A stretch of 64,000 nucleotides of DNA, from the NCBI GenBank assembly GCA_034521955.1, contig JAXHLT010000001.1, positions 1 through 64,000 of the forward strand, read 5' to 3'. This document shows, one piece after another, positions 26,050 through 35,307 of this stretch (its first letter is position 1; every line of letters begins with the position of its first letter). The position numbers were made by a program, and so were the translations under genes. The stretch comes from M55B127 sp034521955. GTDB taxonomy: Bacteria; Bacillota; Halanaerobiia; Halanaerobiales; M55B127. A model generated the notes under the pieces. It made no database searches, was not told the origin of the DNA, and saw only the letters and a program-made list of their open reading frames with translations.

Positions 26050-26184
26050 AGACTCATAAAATATTTTTGAAATGGATTTAATCCTTATCAATGTATAAAG
26101 TGTTCTAAACTCCATTATTCTTAAAATATTCTAACTATATATATTCACTTTTATAAACTTTTTTATATCATTATAAAAAAAAAC

Positions 26185-26198
26185 CCACCAAATGGTGG
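26185..26198 (-). terminator. Minus-strand terminator
   Basis: CCACCAAATGGTGG hairpin followed on the minus strand by GTTTTTTTTT. It implies a short minus-strand transcript starting upstream, consistent with the 23-codon gene at 26366-26437. Confidence 0.75.
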
Positions 26199-26365
26199 AT
26201 AATATAAGATAAAATTATCTTTTATTTAAGTTGATCTTTATTTATTAAAAAAAATCAATGATTAAATTTTCTCCTTTTATACAAAATATCTTTTACCATT
26301 TTAAACTAGTCAAAAAGCTACTCATATTGCTATCCAAAATATTCTTATTAACCCTTTTTAATCTA

Positions 26366-26437
26366 TTAAGGACTCATATTGTTCAAATAATATACAATGG
26401 CCCATATTACTAATACCAAGCCAATAATTTCTAACAT
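26366..26437 (-). CDS. Candidate 23-residue single-span membrane peptide
   Basis: Encodes MLEIIGLVLVIWAIVYYLNN and MSP. GAAAGGAAGTGAT is a strong ribosome site at 8-10 bp. One hydrophobic helix with an acidic start. It lies in a 600-bp gap with its own downstream terminator. No family recognised; very short, so tentative. Nothing else was seen in 26050-26668. Confidence 0.4.
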   Translation of the reverse strand: MLEIIGLVLVIWAIVYYLNNMSP

Positions 26438-26668
26438 AATTATCACTTCCTTTCTTTAGTTATTTTATAGATCTTTTTTTATTACTGTTCTATTTATTAA
26501 GTCTCTTCAAACTTAATGAACTCAGTACATTAATAATTTTTTTAGTTCTTTTTTACTTGATTATCAACTTAACAGAGTTCAGTTCATATTATAGGTTCAT
26601 AATTTATTTCCTTTTAATTACCTTGTAAACAAAAGATAATCAGGTTACTATATCTTTAATGCTTTAAT

Positions 26669-26848
26669 TTAGAATCTATCAACTTTATTCTTTATTTCAT
26701 CTTTATATTTCTCAATATCTTTTTTATTTATTTTATATTCTTTGCCCTCTTTTTTTGCTTTCAACTCATTAGATCTTATCTTTTCTTTTATCCAATCTTC
26801 CGACTTACCTAATTTTTCTGCAACTTCTCTAATAGTTAATCCTTTCAT
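26669..26848 (-). CDS. Small helix-turn-helix (excisionase/MerR-type) DNA-binding protein
   Basis: 59 residues: MKGLTIREVAEKLGKSEDWI is a helix-turn-helix of the excisionase/MerR kind, followed by KEKIRSNELKAKKEGKEYKI and a charged C-terminal helix KKDIEKYKDEI, the wing-plus-helix arrangement of small winged DNA-binding proteins. AGTGGTGAT precedes the ATG. No integrase is beside it, so it may be a free-standing regulator or the remnant of a mobile element. Confidence 0.65.
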   Translation of the reverse strand: MKGLTIREVAEKLGKSEDWIKEKIRSNELKAKKEGKEYKINKKDIEKYKDEIKNKVDRF

Positions 26849-26964
26849 TTTATCACCACTCTTCTATTACTTCTTATATTAATATAATTAAACATATAAT
26901 AATTTTTACCTGCAATATTTTGTAATTATTATTTTTATTATTCTTAAAATTTATCTTTAAAAAT

Positions 26965-26988
26965 AAAAAACCCCCTAAAATTAGGGAG
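26965..26988 (-). terminator. Minus-strand terminator
   Basis: Minus-strand CTCCCTAATTTTAGGGGG hairpin followed by TTTTTTATTTTT, downstream of the acetate-transporter remnant. Confidence 0.75.
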
Positions 26989-27008
26989 TAATCATTTTAA
27001 TTTTAAGT

Positions 27009-27225
27009 TTATCCACGTGGTAAAACTGTTCTGTCATAAATTTCATTTAAAATTTGAGCTGCAGCACATAAATAAGTAATAAGCTAAAGCAGGTAGAATA
27101 TGTATTCCTGCGAAACTCAACCAAAACAAACCATATGAAGTAAAAGCAACAGTACCAAATGTATTATTCTTTTTCCACTCCATAATCCCAGTAATAATTT
27201 GAGCTATTTGCGGGGAGTCCTTTTA
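27009..27225 (-). pseudogene. SatP/YaaH-family acetate transporter remnant
   Basis: Minus-strand QIAQIITGIMEWKKNNTFGT, then VAFTSYGLFWLSF is the conserved middle of GPR1/FUN34/YaaH transporters. A frameshift follows and the C-terminus reads AAQILNEIYDRTVLPRG before a stop at 27009. The N-terminal half is absent. A remnant next to the lactate permease and an MFS carrier suggests loss of a former organic-acid transport gene. Confidence 0.7.
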
Positions 27226-27257
27226 AAATAAAATTTAATTTTTGAATGGAAATAATA

Positions 27258-28535
27258 TTAACTTTTATCAAATTTATACTTTGGTGGAGGAGAAAAAAGC
27301 GAAGCAAAAACAGCAAGTACTGGGAGTATTAAAATTCCTATCATTATTTCATTATATCCACCAAAATAATCATATGCTATTCCAAAAGGTAATGGACCCA
27401 ATGCAGAACCTAAAACCATTGTTGTCATAGCAAAACCTCTAATACTTCCTAAGTTTTTTCTACCAAAATAATTTGGCCATAAAACACCTGTGCTAACAGC
27501 ATCAAAAGCCATAAATGTTCCATGTACAAGAGCATATACTATTAAAGTTAATTTACTATCAGCTCTTAATAATAATATTATAGCTGCTGATAAAATAAGA
27601 AAATTGATTCCCTTAACAGTATTTACTTTTGTACGGTCTAAAAGCCAGCCTGCTATAAAAGTAAATGGAAACTTAATTAATGCAGTAATACTTAATATAT
27701 ATGCAGCAAAGCCAGCTGAATAACCTAAGTTATGCACTATTGAAACCATATGAAAGGTCAAACCTGTGTTAACTAGTGAGGAAACAACTCCACAATAATT
27801 CATAAACCAGAAAGCTTTTGTTTTCATAGACTGATTTAATGTCCAAGGGGAATTACTGATATGTACTCTCGGTGTTATATTATCTCTGTATTCATCACTA
27901 ATTCCATCAGGTTTTAGACCAATATTTTCGGGTCTGCTTCTAATAAAGTACCAACCAACTGGAGCCATTAATACTATAAGTAAAAAAGCCCAAAATCGCC
28001 AGGTGAAATTTAAACCATAACTATTAATTAACCAATTATTAAGTGGAGGTAATAAACTGGAACTTATAACTCCACCAATTCCTAATAGACTTAAAGCCAA
28101 ACCTCTTTTTTGTTTAAACCAATGAGGTATCAATGTTTGAGGCAAAAGAGTCATTGATCCTTGTCCTAATAATCTTAAAAGAAAAAAACCAATTAACATC
28201 ATTAATGGATTAAATACAAAACTCATCCAGATACAGGCTAAACCAAATAATACTGAAATTATTGTAGTCATTTTTCTATGACCTAGTTTATCAATATATT
28301 TGCCGACAAATGTAAGGATAAGACCAGATATCAAAGTAGCAATTGAATAAAAACTAGAAATCATTGACCTACTCCAACCAAACTTATCAATATAATGATC
28401 AATAAAAATTGATACTGAAAAGGTTTGGCCTGGTCCTGAAAAAAATAGTCCTAAAGATGCTACAACTAATACTACCCAGCCATAATAAAATTTTGTTTTA
28501 ATCGGTTTTTGTTCAGTTGTTTTATTATTTGACAT
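27258..28535 (-). CDS. MFS transporter, oxalate/formate antiporter-like
   Basis: About 425 residues with 12 predicted spans and a central loop near residue 205. YGWVVLVVASLGLFFSGPGQTFSVSIF at the start, GKYIDKLGHRK in the 2-3 loop and R-rich SRPENIGLKPDG in the central loop are typical of the OxlT-like subgroup. The substrate cannot be told from sequence; monocarboxylates are most likely. ATG 28535 has AAGGA 11 bp upstream and is preferred to the ATG four codons earlier. Confidence 0.85.
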   Translation of the reverse strand: MSNNKTTEQKPIKTKFYYGWVVLVVASLGLFFSGPGQTFSVSIFIDHYIDKFGWSRSMISSFYSIATLISGLILTFVGKYIDKLGHRKMTTIISVLFGLACIWMSFVFNPLMMLIGFFLLRLLGQGSMTLLPQTLIPHWFKQKRGLALSLLGIGGVISSSLLPPLNNWLINSYGLNFTWRFWAFLLIVLMAPVGWYFIRSRPENIGLKPDGISDEYRDNITPRVHISNSPWTLNQSMKTKAFWFMNYCGVVSSLVNTGLTFHMVSIVHNLGYSAGFAAYILSITALIKFPFTFIAGWLLDRTKVNTVKGINFLILSAAIILLLRADSKLTLIVYALVHGTFMAFDAVSTGVLWPNYFGRKNLGSIRGFAMTTMVLGSALGPLPFGIAYDYFGGYNEIMIGILILPVLAVFASLFSPPPKYKFDKS

Positions 28536-28643
28536 AATATATTTCATCCTTTATTGACTTTTAACATTAGTAATTTACAACTTCAATTACTTAACACCTA
28601 TTAATATTTAACATGAATTTTTAGCAATGTCAAATATTTTTAG

Positions 28644-29357
28644 CTACTTTTTTATTTTTATTCTTTTGGCAGCATAATTATCTAATAGATAATAAATACT
28701 CCCCTCATTATTTATTTTCATTGCTGGTAAATCTGCTTTATTATTATATACTTTTTCCATTATATTAGCTTTTTTATTTCCAGATACTAAAAAGATGATA
28801 TTATCTGAATTATTTAATAACCTATAAGTAAAGGTTATCCTTTTATACTTATCTCCTTGAGATATATCTAATAATTTGCTATGATCAATATTTTTATTTG
28901 GAAAAATAGATGCTGTATGTCCATCAGTTCCAATCCCTAAATGTATTAAATCAAATTTTGGTGTATATAATTTGCTTTCAATATTAAAATGAGAACTTAT
29001 ATCATCTTTATAGTTTTTCAATGATTTATATGGATCATCAAAATATTTAACTATATGAAAATTACTTTTAGGTATATCAATTTTATCAATTAAAACTTCT
29101 TTTATTAATTTAGAGTTACTATCATTATGGTTGTTGTTAATATGTCTTTCATCTACAATAAATATATTAACATATTTCCAATCAATTATTGTTGATTTTG
29201 ATAATTTTTCAAACATTAATTTGGGTGTGTTTCCACCGGATAAAGCTATATTAATGATCTTTTTATTTAAATTTGTAATGATATTCTCAATCAAAGATGC
29301 TGCATAAGTAGAAATAGATTCATAATCATTTTTAACTATTAACTCTTTATTATTCAT
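28644..29357 (-). CDS. pgl: 6-phosphogluconolactonase
   Basis: About 237 residues of the SOL/DevB family: ALSGGNTPKLMFEKLS, VNIFIVDERHI and LIHLGIGTDGHTASIFPN carry the family's active-site motifs (GxDGHTASLFP). Hydrolyses 6-phosphogluconolactone to 6-phosphogluconate. ATG 29357 with GGCGGAT upstream overlaps the zwf stop by 8 bp, so it is translationally coupled. Last gene of gnd-zwf-pgl. Confidence 0.9.
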   Translation of the reverse strand: MNNKELIVKNDYESISTYAASLIENIITNLNKKIINIALSGGNTPKLMFEKLSKSTIIDWKYVNIFIVDERHINNNHNDSNSKLIKEVLIDKIDIPKSNFHIVKYFDDPYKSLKNYKDDISSHFNIESKLYTPKFDLIHLGIGTDGHTASIFPNKNIDHSKLLDISQGDKYKRITFTYRLLNNSDNIIFLVSGNKKANIMEKVYNNKADLPAMKINNEGSIYYLLDNYAAKRIKIKK

Positions 29358-30903
29358 CTCTGATCCGCCAACTTCTATCATCTGACCCTATTAATTTATG
29401 ACTTTCTTTGGGACCCCAACTACCAGCTTTATAGTTTGGAAATTCATCTTTATTTATACTTTCTGCTAACTTTAAAATAGGCTGAACAATTTTCCACATT
29501 GCTTCTATTCCATCTCTTCTAGCAAATAAGGTTAAATCACCTTTCATGCAGTCTATTAACAATCTTTCATATGCAGGCAGCATGTTAGTTTCAAACTCCT
29601 CATGATAGTTAAAAGACATATCTACAGAATAAGGAATATTACCAGTTCCCGGTAACTTCATATTTAAGTTTAATGATGTTTTTTCTTCAGGTTGTAATGA
29701 AAAGATTAAACCATTTGCCTTTATATCATTACACTTGTTTTCAAATAATTTCAAGGGAGGTTGCTTAAACTGTATATATATTTCAGTTAATTTTTTAGGT
29801 AATCTTTTACCTGTTCTAACATAAATAGGTACACCACTCCATCTCCAATTATTTATTTGAAATTTTCCAGCCATAAATGTTGGTATAGTTGAATTTTTTG
29901 CAACACTGTCTTCTTCTCTGTATGATTTAACAGCCTTATTATTAATGCTTCCCTTATCATACTGTCCTAAAACAATATTATCTTTTGCTGTATCTAAATC
30001 CATTTGTTCAAAAGACTTAAATACCTTCACCTTTTCATCTCTTATTTCAGTCGGGGTAAATGTCACAGGAGGTTCCATTGTAACTAAAGCTATTAACTGC
30101 ATAATATGGTTTTGTAAAATATCCCTGATTACACCATTTTTTTCATAAAAACTTCCGCGAGTTCCAATACCAATACTCTCTGCAACAGTAATCTGAATGT
30201 GATCAATATGGCTTCTGTTCCACAAAGGTTCAAATATACTATTTCCAAATCTAAAAAAAAGTATATTTTGAACAGTTTCTTTGCCTAAATAATGGTCTAT
30301 CCTATAGATTTGTTTTTCCTTAAATACATTTTGAACTTTATCATTTAAATTTTTGGCTGAATTTAGGTCATAACCAAACGGTTTTTCCATAACAATTCTG
30401 CTATTAAAAACCTTTTGCATATCATTACTACCTAAATTATCAATTATATCCTCAGAAAACTGAGGTGGTGAAGCTAGATAATAAATTACATTTGGTTTAT
30501 TTACTTTCATCTTGGAAGCAACTTCATTTATTTTATCCTTTAAGTTTTTATAGTCATTATTATTTTCAAAACTTAAATTAACATGATCGAAATTATTTTT
30601 AAACTGATCTACAGTATCTTTATTAAATATATCTGAATCAAATTCTTTAATAGCTTTTTTTATTAAGTTTTGATACTCTTGAGAACTCATAGCAGGAGTC
30701 CCTGTACCTATAATTTTAAACTTGCAGTCCAACCGATCGTTATAATATAGACGGTATAAAGCAGGTAACAACTTTCTTTTTGCAAGATCACCTGATCCAC
30801 CAAATATTACAAATATTAATGGTTCCCTTATAAAATTATCAGTTTGTAACTCAAACTTATCTTTATTAACTACTTTACCTTTGATCTCTTTATTTAAGTC
30901 CAT
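29350..30903 (-). CDS. zwf: Glucose-6-phosphate 1-dehydrogenase
   Basis: 517 residues, normal length. IFGGSGDLAKRKLLPALY is the nucleotide-binding motif, MEKPFGYDL and RIDHYLGKETVQN the substrate-binding and catalytic motifs (His in RIDHYLGK). Oxidises glucose-6-phosphate and gives NADPH. Six bases from the end of gnd; together with pgl a full oxidative pentose-phosphate branch. Confidence 0.97.
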   Translation of the reverse strand: MDLNKEIKGKVVNKDKFELQTDNFIREPLIFVIFGGSGDLAKRKLLPALYRLYYNDRLDCKFKIIGTGTPAMSSQEYQNLIKKAIKEFDSDIFNKDTVDQFKNNFDHVNLSFENNNDYKNLKDKINEVASKMKVNKPNVIYYLASPPQFSEDIIDNLGSNDMQKVFNSRIVMEKPFGYDLNSAKNLNDKVQNVFKEKQIYRIDHYLGKETVQNILFFRFGNSIFEPLWNRSHIDHIQITVAESIGIGTRGSFYEKNGVIRDILQNHIMQLIALVTMEPPVTFTPTEIRDEKVKVFKSFEQMDLDTAKDNIVLGQYDKGSINNKAVKSYREEDSVAKNSTIPTFMAGKFQINNWRWSGVPIYVRTGKRLPKKLTEIYIQFKQPPLKLFENKCNDIKANGLIFSLQPEEKTSLNLNMKLPGTGNIPYSVDMSFNYHEEFETNMLPAYERLLIDCMKGDLTLFARRDGIEAMWKIVQPILKLAESINKDEFPNYKAGSWGPKESHKLIGSDDRSWRIRDE

Positions 30904-30908
30904 ATCAA

Positions 30909-31811
30909 TTACTCTCCTTTGATTTCATGTCCACCAAAGGCATTTCTCATTGCTGATAATATCTTTGCACTAAATGATTCATCTTGTCTTGACCTATATC
31001 TTTTAAATAAAGAAAGTGCAATAACTGATGCAGGAACTTCCTGTTCAATAGATTCTAAAACAGTCCAGCGCCCTTCACCTGAATCTTCTACATAATCTTT
31101 TATACCTTCTAATTCCGGATTCTCTTTTAAACTATCTGCAGTAAGTTCTAACAACCATGACCTTATTACTCCTCCATGATTCCAAAGGTCAGCTAATTCT
31201 CCTAAATCTATATCAAACTCATCTTTTGACTTCAATATTTCAAAACCCTCTGCATATGATTCCATCATTGCATACTCTATACCATTATGAACCATTTTAA
31301 CAAAATGTCCAGCACCACTTTTCCCAATATAGTTATAACCATCTTGAGGTGCTAGATCTTTTAATACTTCTCTAACTGTTTCATATGCTCTTTTAGGACC
31401 TCCAACCATTAAACAATAGCCCTCTTCTAAACCCCAAACTCCTCCACTTGTACCAATATCTAAAAAATCTATACCCTTTTGTTTTAATTTTTCTCCTAAT
31501 TTAATTGAATCTTTATAGTTTGAATTCCCACCATCAATTATTATATCACCTTTATCTAAATAATTAGCAAGTTCAATAACTGTTTTATTTACTATTTCAC
31601 CTGCAGGTACCATTACCCACACAACTTTTTTATTATCATCTAACTTATTAACCAAATGTTGCAAGCTTGTACTTGGTATAGCACCAATATTTTTATATTC
31701 TTCAACTTTTTTATGATTAACATCAAAAACTACAATTTCATGATTGTTTTTCAATAATTTTTCAGTCATATTGCCACCCATTTTACCTAATCCTACCATT
31801 CCTATTTTCAT
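30909..31811 (-). CDS. gnd: 6-phosphogluconate dehydrogenase, decarboxylating (short, GndA/YqeC-type)
   Basis: 300 residues, the short form of the enzyme (the classical one is ~470). MVGLGKMGGNM is the Rossmann motif, DGGNSNYKD and GTSGGVWGLEEGYCLMVGG the substrate motifs, and KMVHNGIEYAMME holds the catalytic Lys and Asn. Short forms often use NAD. First gene of the operon, AGGAGGC upstream of the ATG. Confidence 0.95.
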   Translation of the reverse strand: MKIGMVGLGKMGGNMTEKLLKNNHEIVVFDVNHKKVEEYKNIGAIPSTSLQHLVNKLDDNKKVVWVMVPAGEIVNKTVIELANYLDKGDIIIDGGNSNYKDSIKLGEKLKQKGIDFLDIGTSGGVWGLEEGYCLMVGGPKRAYETVREVLKDLAPQDGYNYIGKSGAGHFVKMVHNGIEYAMMESYAEGFEILKSKDEFDIDLGELADLWNHGGVIRSWLLELTADSLKENPELEGIKDYVEDSGEGRWTVLESIEQEVPASVIALSLFKRYRSRQDESFSAKILSAMRNAFGGHEIKGE

Positions 31812-32003
31812 TTTTTTATAGCCTCCTCAAATATATATGATGTATTAATAATTAAATGTTTACTACCATATCCCTTTTATTTCATTGAAAATTAATGAAT
31901 CAATTTCAAAATAAATCTAATCTTTTTTTACTTTTATTAAAATAATTGATATTATATAATTAACTTAGATTTTTATTATCCGCGTTTAGAAAGGAGTGAA
32001 AAT

Positions 32004-32651
32004 ATGATTTTGGGAATAAGTGGAAGTGGACGACCTCATGGAATAACTTCTAAAAGTATCAAAACTCTACTTAAAGCAACTCATGAAGATTATGAATATT
32101 TGTCCTTATCCGGCAAAAAGATTAATGGTTGTATTGGATGTACACAATGTGCCAAAGATAATATCTGCAAACAACAAGATGACTGGAATGAAATAGGTGA
32201 AATGATGGTTGATGCAGAAGCTATTGTCTTCGGTGCTCCAAATTATTACGATAATTTGAATGCATTGGCTCATGCTTGTTTAGAACGTACATATTCATTT
32301 AGACATAACGAGGTTTTTAATTTAGCAGGTAAACTTGGCATAGCAATTGGTGTTGATGATAACAAGGAAAATCCAATAATTACTGATCTAATAACAACAT
32401 ATATGAAATCTAATCAAATGGCTGTTCTAGATGAAATACAAGTTGATGGATATTCTCAATGCTATACTTGTGGTTATGGTAAAAATTGTGCTGCAGGTAG
32501 TGTAGTCAATGAACATGGCTTTTTAAATGAAATTAATGAGTGGCATCTACCAAAAGAACTATCAGAACAAAAAGAAACTTTATTTAACATTTATAAAACA
32601 GGTAAAATATTAGGTTCAATAATAAAAAATAGGAAAGTTAAGGAAAATTAA
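32004..32651 (+). CDS. Flavodoxin-like/iron-sulphur flavoprotein-type NAD(P)H:FMN reductase
   Basis: 215 residues. ILGISGSGRPHGITSKSIK is the phosphate-binding loop and GAPNYYDNLNALAHACLERT the second FMN loop. CIGCTQCAKDNICKQQDDW is the cysteine segment of iron-sulphur flavoproteins, and CYTCGYGKNCAAG adds four more Cys near residue 155. Likely a cytosolic redox enzyme. First gene of a plus-strand cluster ending with DsrE-like; the next gene begins one base after its stop. Confidence 0.8.
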   Translation: MILGISGSGRPHGITSKSIKTLLKATHEDYEYLSLSGKKINGCIGCTQCAKDNICKQQDDWNEIGEMMVDAEAIVFGAPNYYDNLNALAHACLERTYSFRHNEVFNLAGKLGIAIGVDDNKENPIITDLITTYMKSNQMAVLDEIQVDGYSQCYTCGYGKNCAAGSVVNEHGFLNEINEWHLPKELSEQKETLFNIYKTGKILGSIIKNRKVKEN

Positions 32652-32652
32652 T

Positions 32653-33066
32653 ATGAAAACATCAATAAAAACAGATTATGCTATACATTCCTTAATGTTA
32701 TTAGCTAAAAACAATAATGAAATGAGTGTTAATGAACTGGCAAAAAATCAAGATATATCAAAATCTTATCTTGCAAAAGTTATGCAAAAATTATCAAATG
32801 CTAATATAGTTCAATCCACTGAAGGTAAATCCGGTGGATACAAATTAACAAAACCACCAGAGGAAATCAGTCTTTCAGAAGTTGTTAAAATTATGGAAGG
32901 GAAAATAAATGTATTTGAATGTCTTGATGATAAACGAAACTGTAAAATTAAAAAAAGATGTAAAATACATTTCGCATTTAAAAATTCTTATCAAAAAATG
33001 TTAAAAGAACTTGAAAAAACTTCTATTAAAGATATTCTTGACCCCGAATTAAAAAAGGAGAGATAA
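32653..33066 (+). CDS. Rrf2-family transcriptional regulator with putative Fe-S ligands
   Basis: 137 residues: MKTSIKTDYAIHSLMLLAKN, then SVNELAKNQDISKSYLAKVMQKL is the winged helix and GKSGGYKLTKPPEEISLSEVV the wing. CLDDKRNCKIKKRC supplies three Cys at the position of the Fe-S cluster in IscR/NsrR/RsrR-type members. It lies within a redox operon and probably controls it in response to oxidants or NO (inference). Confidence 0.9.
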   Translation: MKTSIKTDYAIHSLMLLAKNNNEMSVNELAKNQDISKSYLAKVMQKLSNANIVQSTEGKSGGYKLTKPPEEISLSEVVKIMEGKINVFECLDDKRNCKIKKRCKIHFAFKNSYQKMLKELEKTSIKDILDPELKKER

Positions 33067-33069
33067 ATT

Positions 33070-33618
33070 ATGACATGGATTAAAATGATCGATGAGAAAA
33101 AAGCAGAAGGTAAATTAAAAGAACTCTATAAAAAAATGGCAAATCCAACTACTCAAAAAGTAGCTAATGTTTTAAAAATACATTCTTTGAAACCAGATGT
33201 TTTAGAAGCTCATTTTAACCTATACAGAAAAATAATGTTTGGAAAATCAAACATAAGTAGAAAACAAAGGGAAATGATTGCTGTTATGGTATCAAATATC
33301 AATGAATGTCATTACTGAATTGAACATCATGGAGCGGCGCTTCATAAGTTAAGTAAAAATCAAGACTTAAAAAATGAAATTATTAAAGACTATCAGAATA
33401 GTAATAAATTAACTCAACAAGAAAAATTAATACTAAGTTATGCTAAAGATTTAACAAAAAAACCCTCTATGGTTAATAAAGATACCATTTTAGAATTAAA
33501 AGAAACTGGTCTATCAGATCAAGATATTTTTGATATCAACCAGGTAGTATCTTATTTTAACTATGTTAACAGAATTGTAGAAGGTTTGGGAGTTCAACTA
33601 GAAAGCGAGGAAAATTAA
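33070..33618 (+). CDS. AhpD-like peroxidase-related selenoprotein (Sec at TGA 33316-33318)
   Basis: 182 residues when the in-frame TGA at codon 83 is read as selenocysteine. The context NECHY-U-IEHHGAAL is exactly the AhpD/carboxymuconolactone-decarboxylase redox motif ExCxYCxxHH with the second Cys replaced. The frame continues for 99 codons of normal AhpD-like sequence (SYAKDLTKKPSMVNKD, FDINQVVSYFNYVNRIVEGL) to TAA 33618. Stopping at TGA would leave an 82-residue fragment without its active site. Typical length of the peroxidase-related AhpD family is ~180. AAGGAGAG lies before the ATG. A reductant-dependent peroxidase role is likely. Confidence 0.88.
33316..33355 (+). promoter_or_regulatory. 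Bacterial SECIS-like hairpin after Sec TGA
   Basis: After TGA and 10 bases, ATGGAGC (33329-33335) pairs with GCTTCAT (33339-33345) around loop GGC. The first loop G is 18 nt after the TGA, within the reported 16-37 nt window for bSECIS elements. A weaker outer stem adds AAC/GTT. The sequence is constrained also by coding. Confidence 0.78.
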
Positions 33619-33620
33619 AA

Positions 33621-33965
33621 ATGAAAGAAAATGATAAACTATACATACTTTGGACAAATGATAATAAAGTCACATTTAAAAATATGATTAGTATGTATGC
33701 CTTTAATGCCAAAAAGAATAATTGGTGGAATGAAATTGAAATTATTATTTGGGGGTCTTCTTCAAAACTTGTAGCAAATAACAAAGAAGTACAAAATCAT
33801 ATAAAAAAATTAATTAATAGTTCAATAAAAATATCTGCATGTAGAGCATGTGCAGATGAACTACAAGTAACAGATAGATTAATTGAATTAGGAATTGAAG
33901 TAAAATACTGGGGTGAACCTTTAACTAACATTATAAAAGACAAAGAAAATTTAATTACTTTTTAA
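33621..33965 (+). CDS. DsrE-family protein
   Basis: 114 residues, soluble. The core KENDKLYILWTNDNK, then NEIEIIIWGSSSKLVANN and SIKISACRACADELQVTDRL with GIEVKYWGEPLT matches small DsrE/DsrF-like proteins, whose conserved Cys (ACRACAD, here two Cys) carries sulphur or takes part in redox exchange. Starts 2 bases after the selenoprotein stop; a terminator follows, closing the operon. Confidence 0.82.
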   Translation: MKENDKLYILWTNDNKVTFKNMISMYAFNAKKNNWWNEIEIIIWGSSSKLVANNKEVQNHIKKLINSSIKISACRACADELQVTDRLIELGIEVKYWGEPLTNIIKDKENLITF

Positions 33966-33974
33966 TATAGTATA

Positions 33975-34015
33975 CTTCTATTATCCTTTTTAAAAAAGAT
34001 AATAGGAGTTTTTTT
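33975..34015 (+). terminator. Terminator of the redox operon
   Basis: CTTCTATTATC pairs with GATAATAGGAG and is followed by seven T. Confidence 0.85.
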
Positions 34016-34066
34016 AATCTTATTTATATGATAAAATTAATATTACTAATAGAAAGAGGTGTTGGT

Positions 34067-34708
34067 ATGAAAAATTATATTTTTGTAATTTTGTTATCAC
34101 TTGTTTTAATCTTTTCAATGACACCTGGTATAGTTGCTCAAGATGATGTGCAGGAAGTTGAAATTAATGAATATGAAGGAGAAAAATTGGGCTCTATTGA
34201 TGACTTTCGTGAAAACTCAATAAAAGGAATACAAGAAATTGATATTGATGAATACAGATTAGTAATAGATGGTTTAGTAGAAAACAAAATGGAATATGAA
34301 TATGAAAAACTACAAAACAAAGATCATATTAAAAAAGTAATTACTCTAAACTGTGTTACAGGATGGTCAGTAAAGGCTTTATGGGAAGGTATCCCTTTGA
34401 AATTGTTATTTGAAGAAGTTGATGTAAAAGATGAAGCTAATACTGTAATATTTTACTCACCTGATGGTTATAGTACATCTTTACCGCTCTCATTTATTAT
34501 GGATAACAATATAATGATTGCAGACAAATTGAATGATGTTCAATTACCTCCAAGACAAGGATTCCCATTCCAACTTATAGCTGAACAAAAATATGGTTAT
34601 AAATGGATTAGGTGGATTACTAGAATTGAACTTTCAAGTGACTCAGAATATCTTGGCTATTGGGAAGAAAAAGGATATAGTAACAGTGCTGAGTTAGGAG
34701 AGTATTAA
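34067..34708 (+). CDS. Exported molybdopterin-binding domain protein (sulphite oxidase-like fold)
   Basis: 213 residues with signal peptide. EYRLVIDGLVENKMEYEYEKL, then ITLNCVTGWSVKALWEGIPL contains the Cys that binds molybdopterin in the PF00174 fold, and PPRQGFPFQLIAEQKYGYKWIRW the second conserved part. No transmembrane heme partner is next to it. GAGGTG lies before ATG 34067, which is 13 codons inside the longer frame. With mobA and fdhA in the window it shows use of Mo or W cofactor. Substrate unknown. Confidence 0.85.
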   Translation: MKNYIFVILLSLVLIFSMTPGIVAQDDVQEVEINEYEGEKLGSIDDFRENSIKGIQEIDIDEYRLVIDGLVENKMEYEYEKLQNKDHIKKVITLNCVTGWSVKALWEGIPLKLLFEEVDVKDEANTVIFYSPDGYSTSLPLSFIMDNNIMIADKLNDVQLPPRQGFPFQLIAEQKYGYKWIRWITRIELSSDSEYLGYWEEKGYSNSAELGEY

Positions 34709-34762
34709 TTTATAAATTAAATCTATATTAAACAATAAATATCTTAACTAAAGGAGTAAACA

Positions 34763-35215
34763 ATGCGTATTATAATTGATGGAGATTCATGTCCGGTCAT
34801 AGAAGAATCTAAAATCATTGCAGAAGAGAAAAATATTGAACTAATTATATTTTGTGACTATAACCATAACATTAGTACCAACTATGGAGAAGTTAAAAAA
34901 GTTGACCAAAGTTTTCAATCCGTTGATATGGAAATAATAAACTATATAAAAGAAAATGATATTATTATTACCGATGATTATGGACTAGCATCACTAGTAC
35001 TTTCGAAAAAATGTCTTGTGATTAACTCAAAAGGTATGGTCTATAATGACACTAATATTGATAATCTTTTGATGAGAAGGCATATTAATAAAAAGATTAG
35101 GAGAGCGGGTGGAAAACATCCCTCTCCTTCTAAAAGAACCAAAAAAGATAATAAAAACTTCAAAAAGAATCTTTTGAATTTAATAAAAGAAAATAAAGAT
35201 CATAATTTTAATTAA
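34763..35215 (+). CDS. YaiI/YqxD-family (UPF0178) protein
   Basis: 150 residues. RIIIDGDSCPVIEESKIIAEE and DIIITDDYGLASLVLSKKCLV are the paired acidic motifs of this PIN-like nuclease family; GMVYNDTNIDNLLMRRHINKK and RRAGGKHPSPSKRTKKD are the conserved basic tail. Function unproven in any organism I know. AAAGGAG before the ATG. Confidence 0.92.
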   Translation: MRIIIDGDSCPVIEESKIIAEEKNIELIIFCDYNHNISTNYGEVKKVDQSFQSVDMEIINYIKENDIIITDDYGLASLVLSKKCLVINSKGMVYNDTNIDNLLMRRHINKKIRRAGGKHPSPSKRTKKDNKNFKKNLLNLIKENKDHNFN

Positions 35216-35307
35216 AATTTTTCTATCATTGTATTGTAATTTGATTTATATTATAATATAAAAGTGCATGTGAAAACATTAATTAAACTGGAGTGTATTA
35301 TCTAGAT

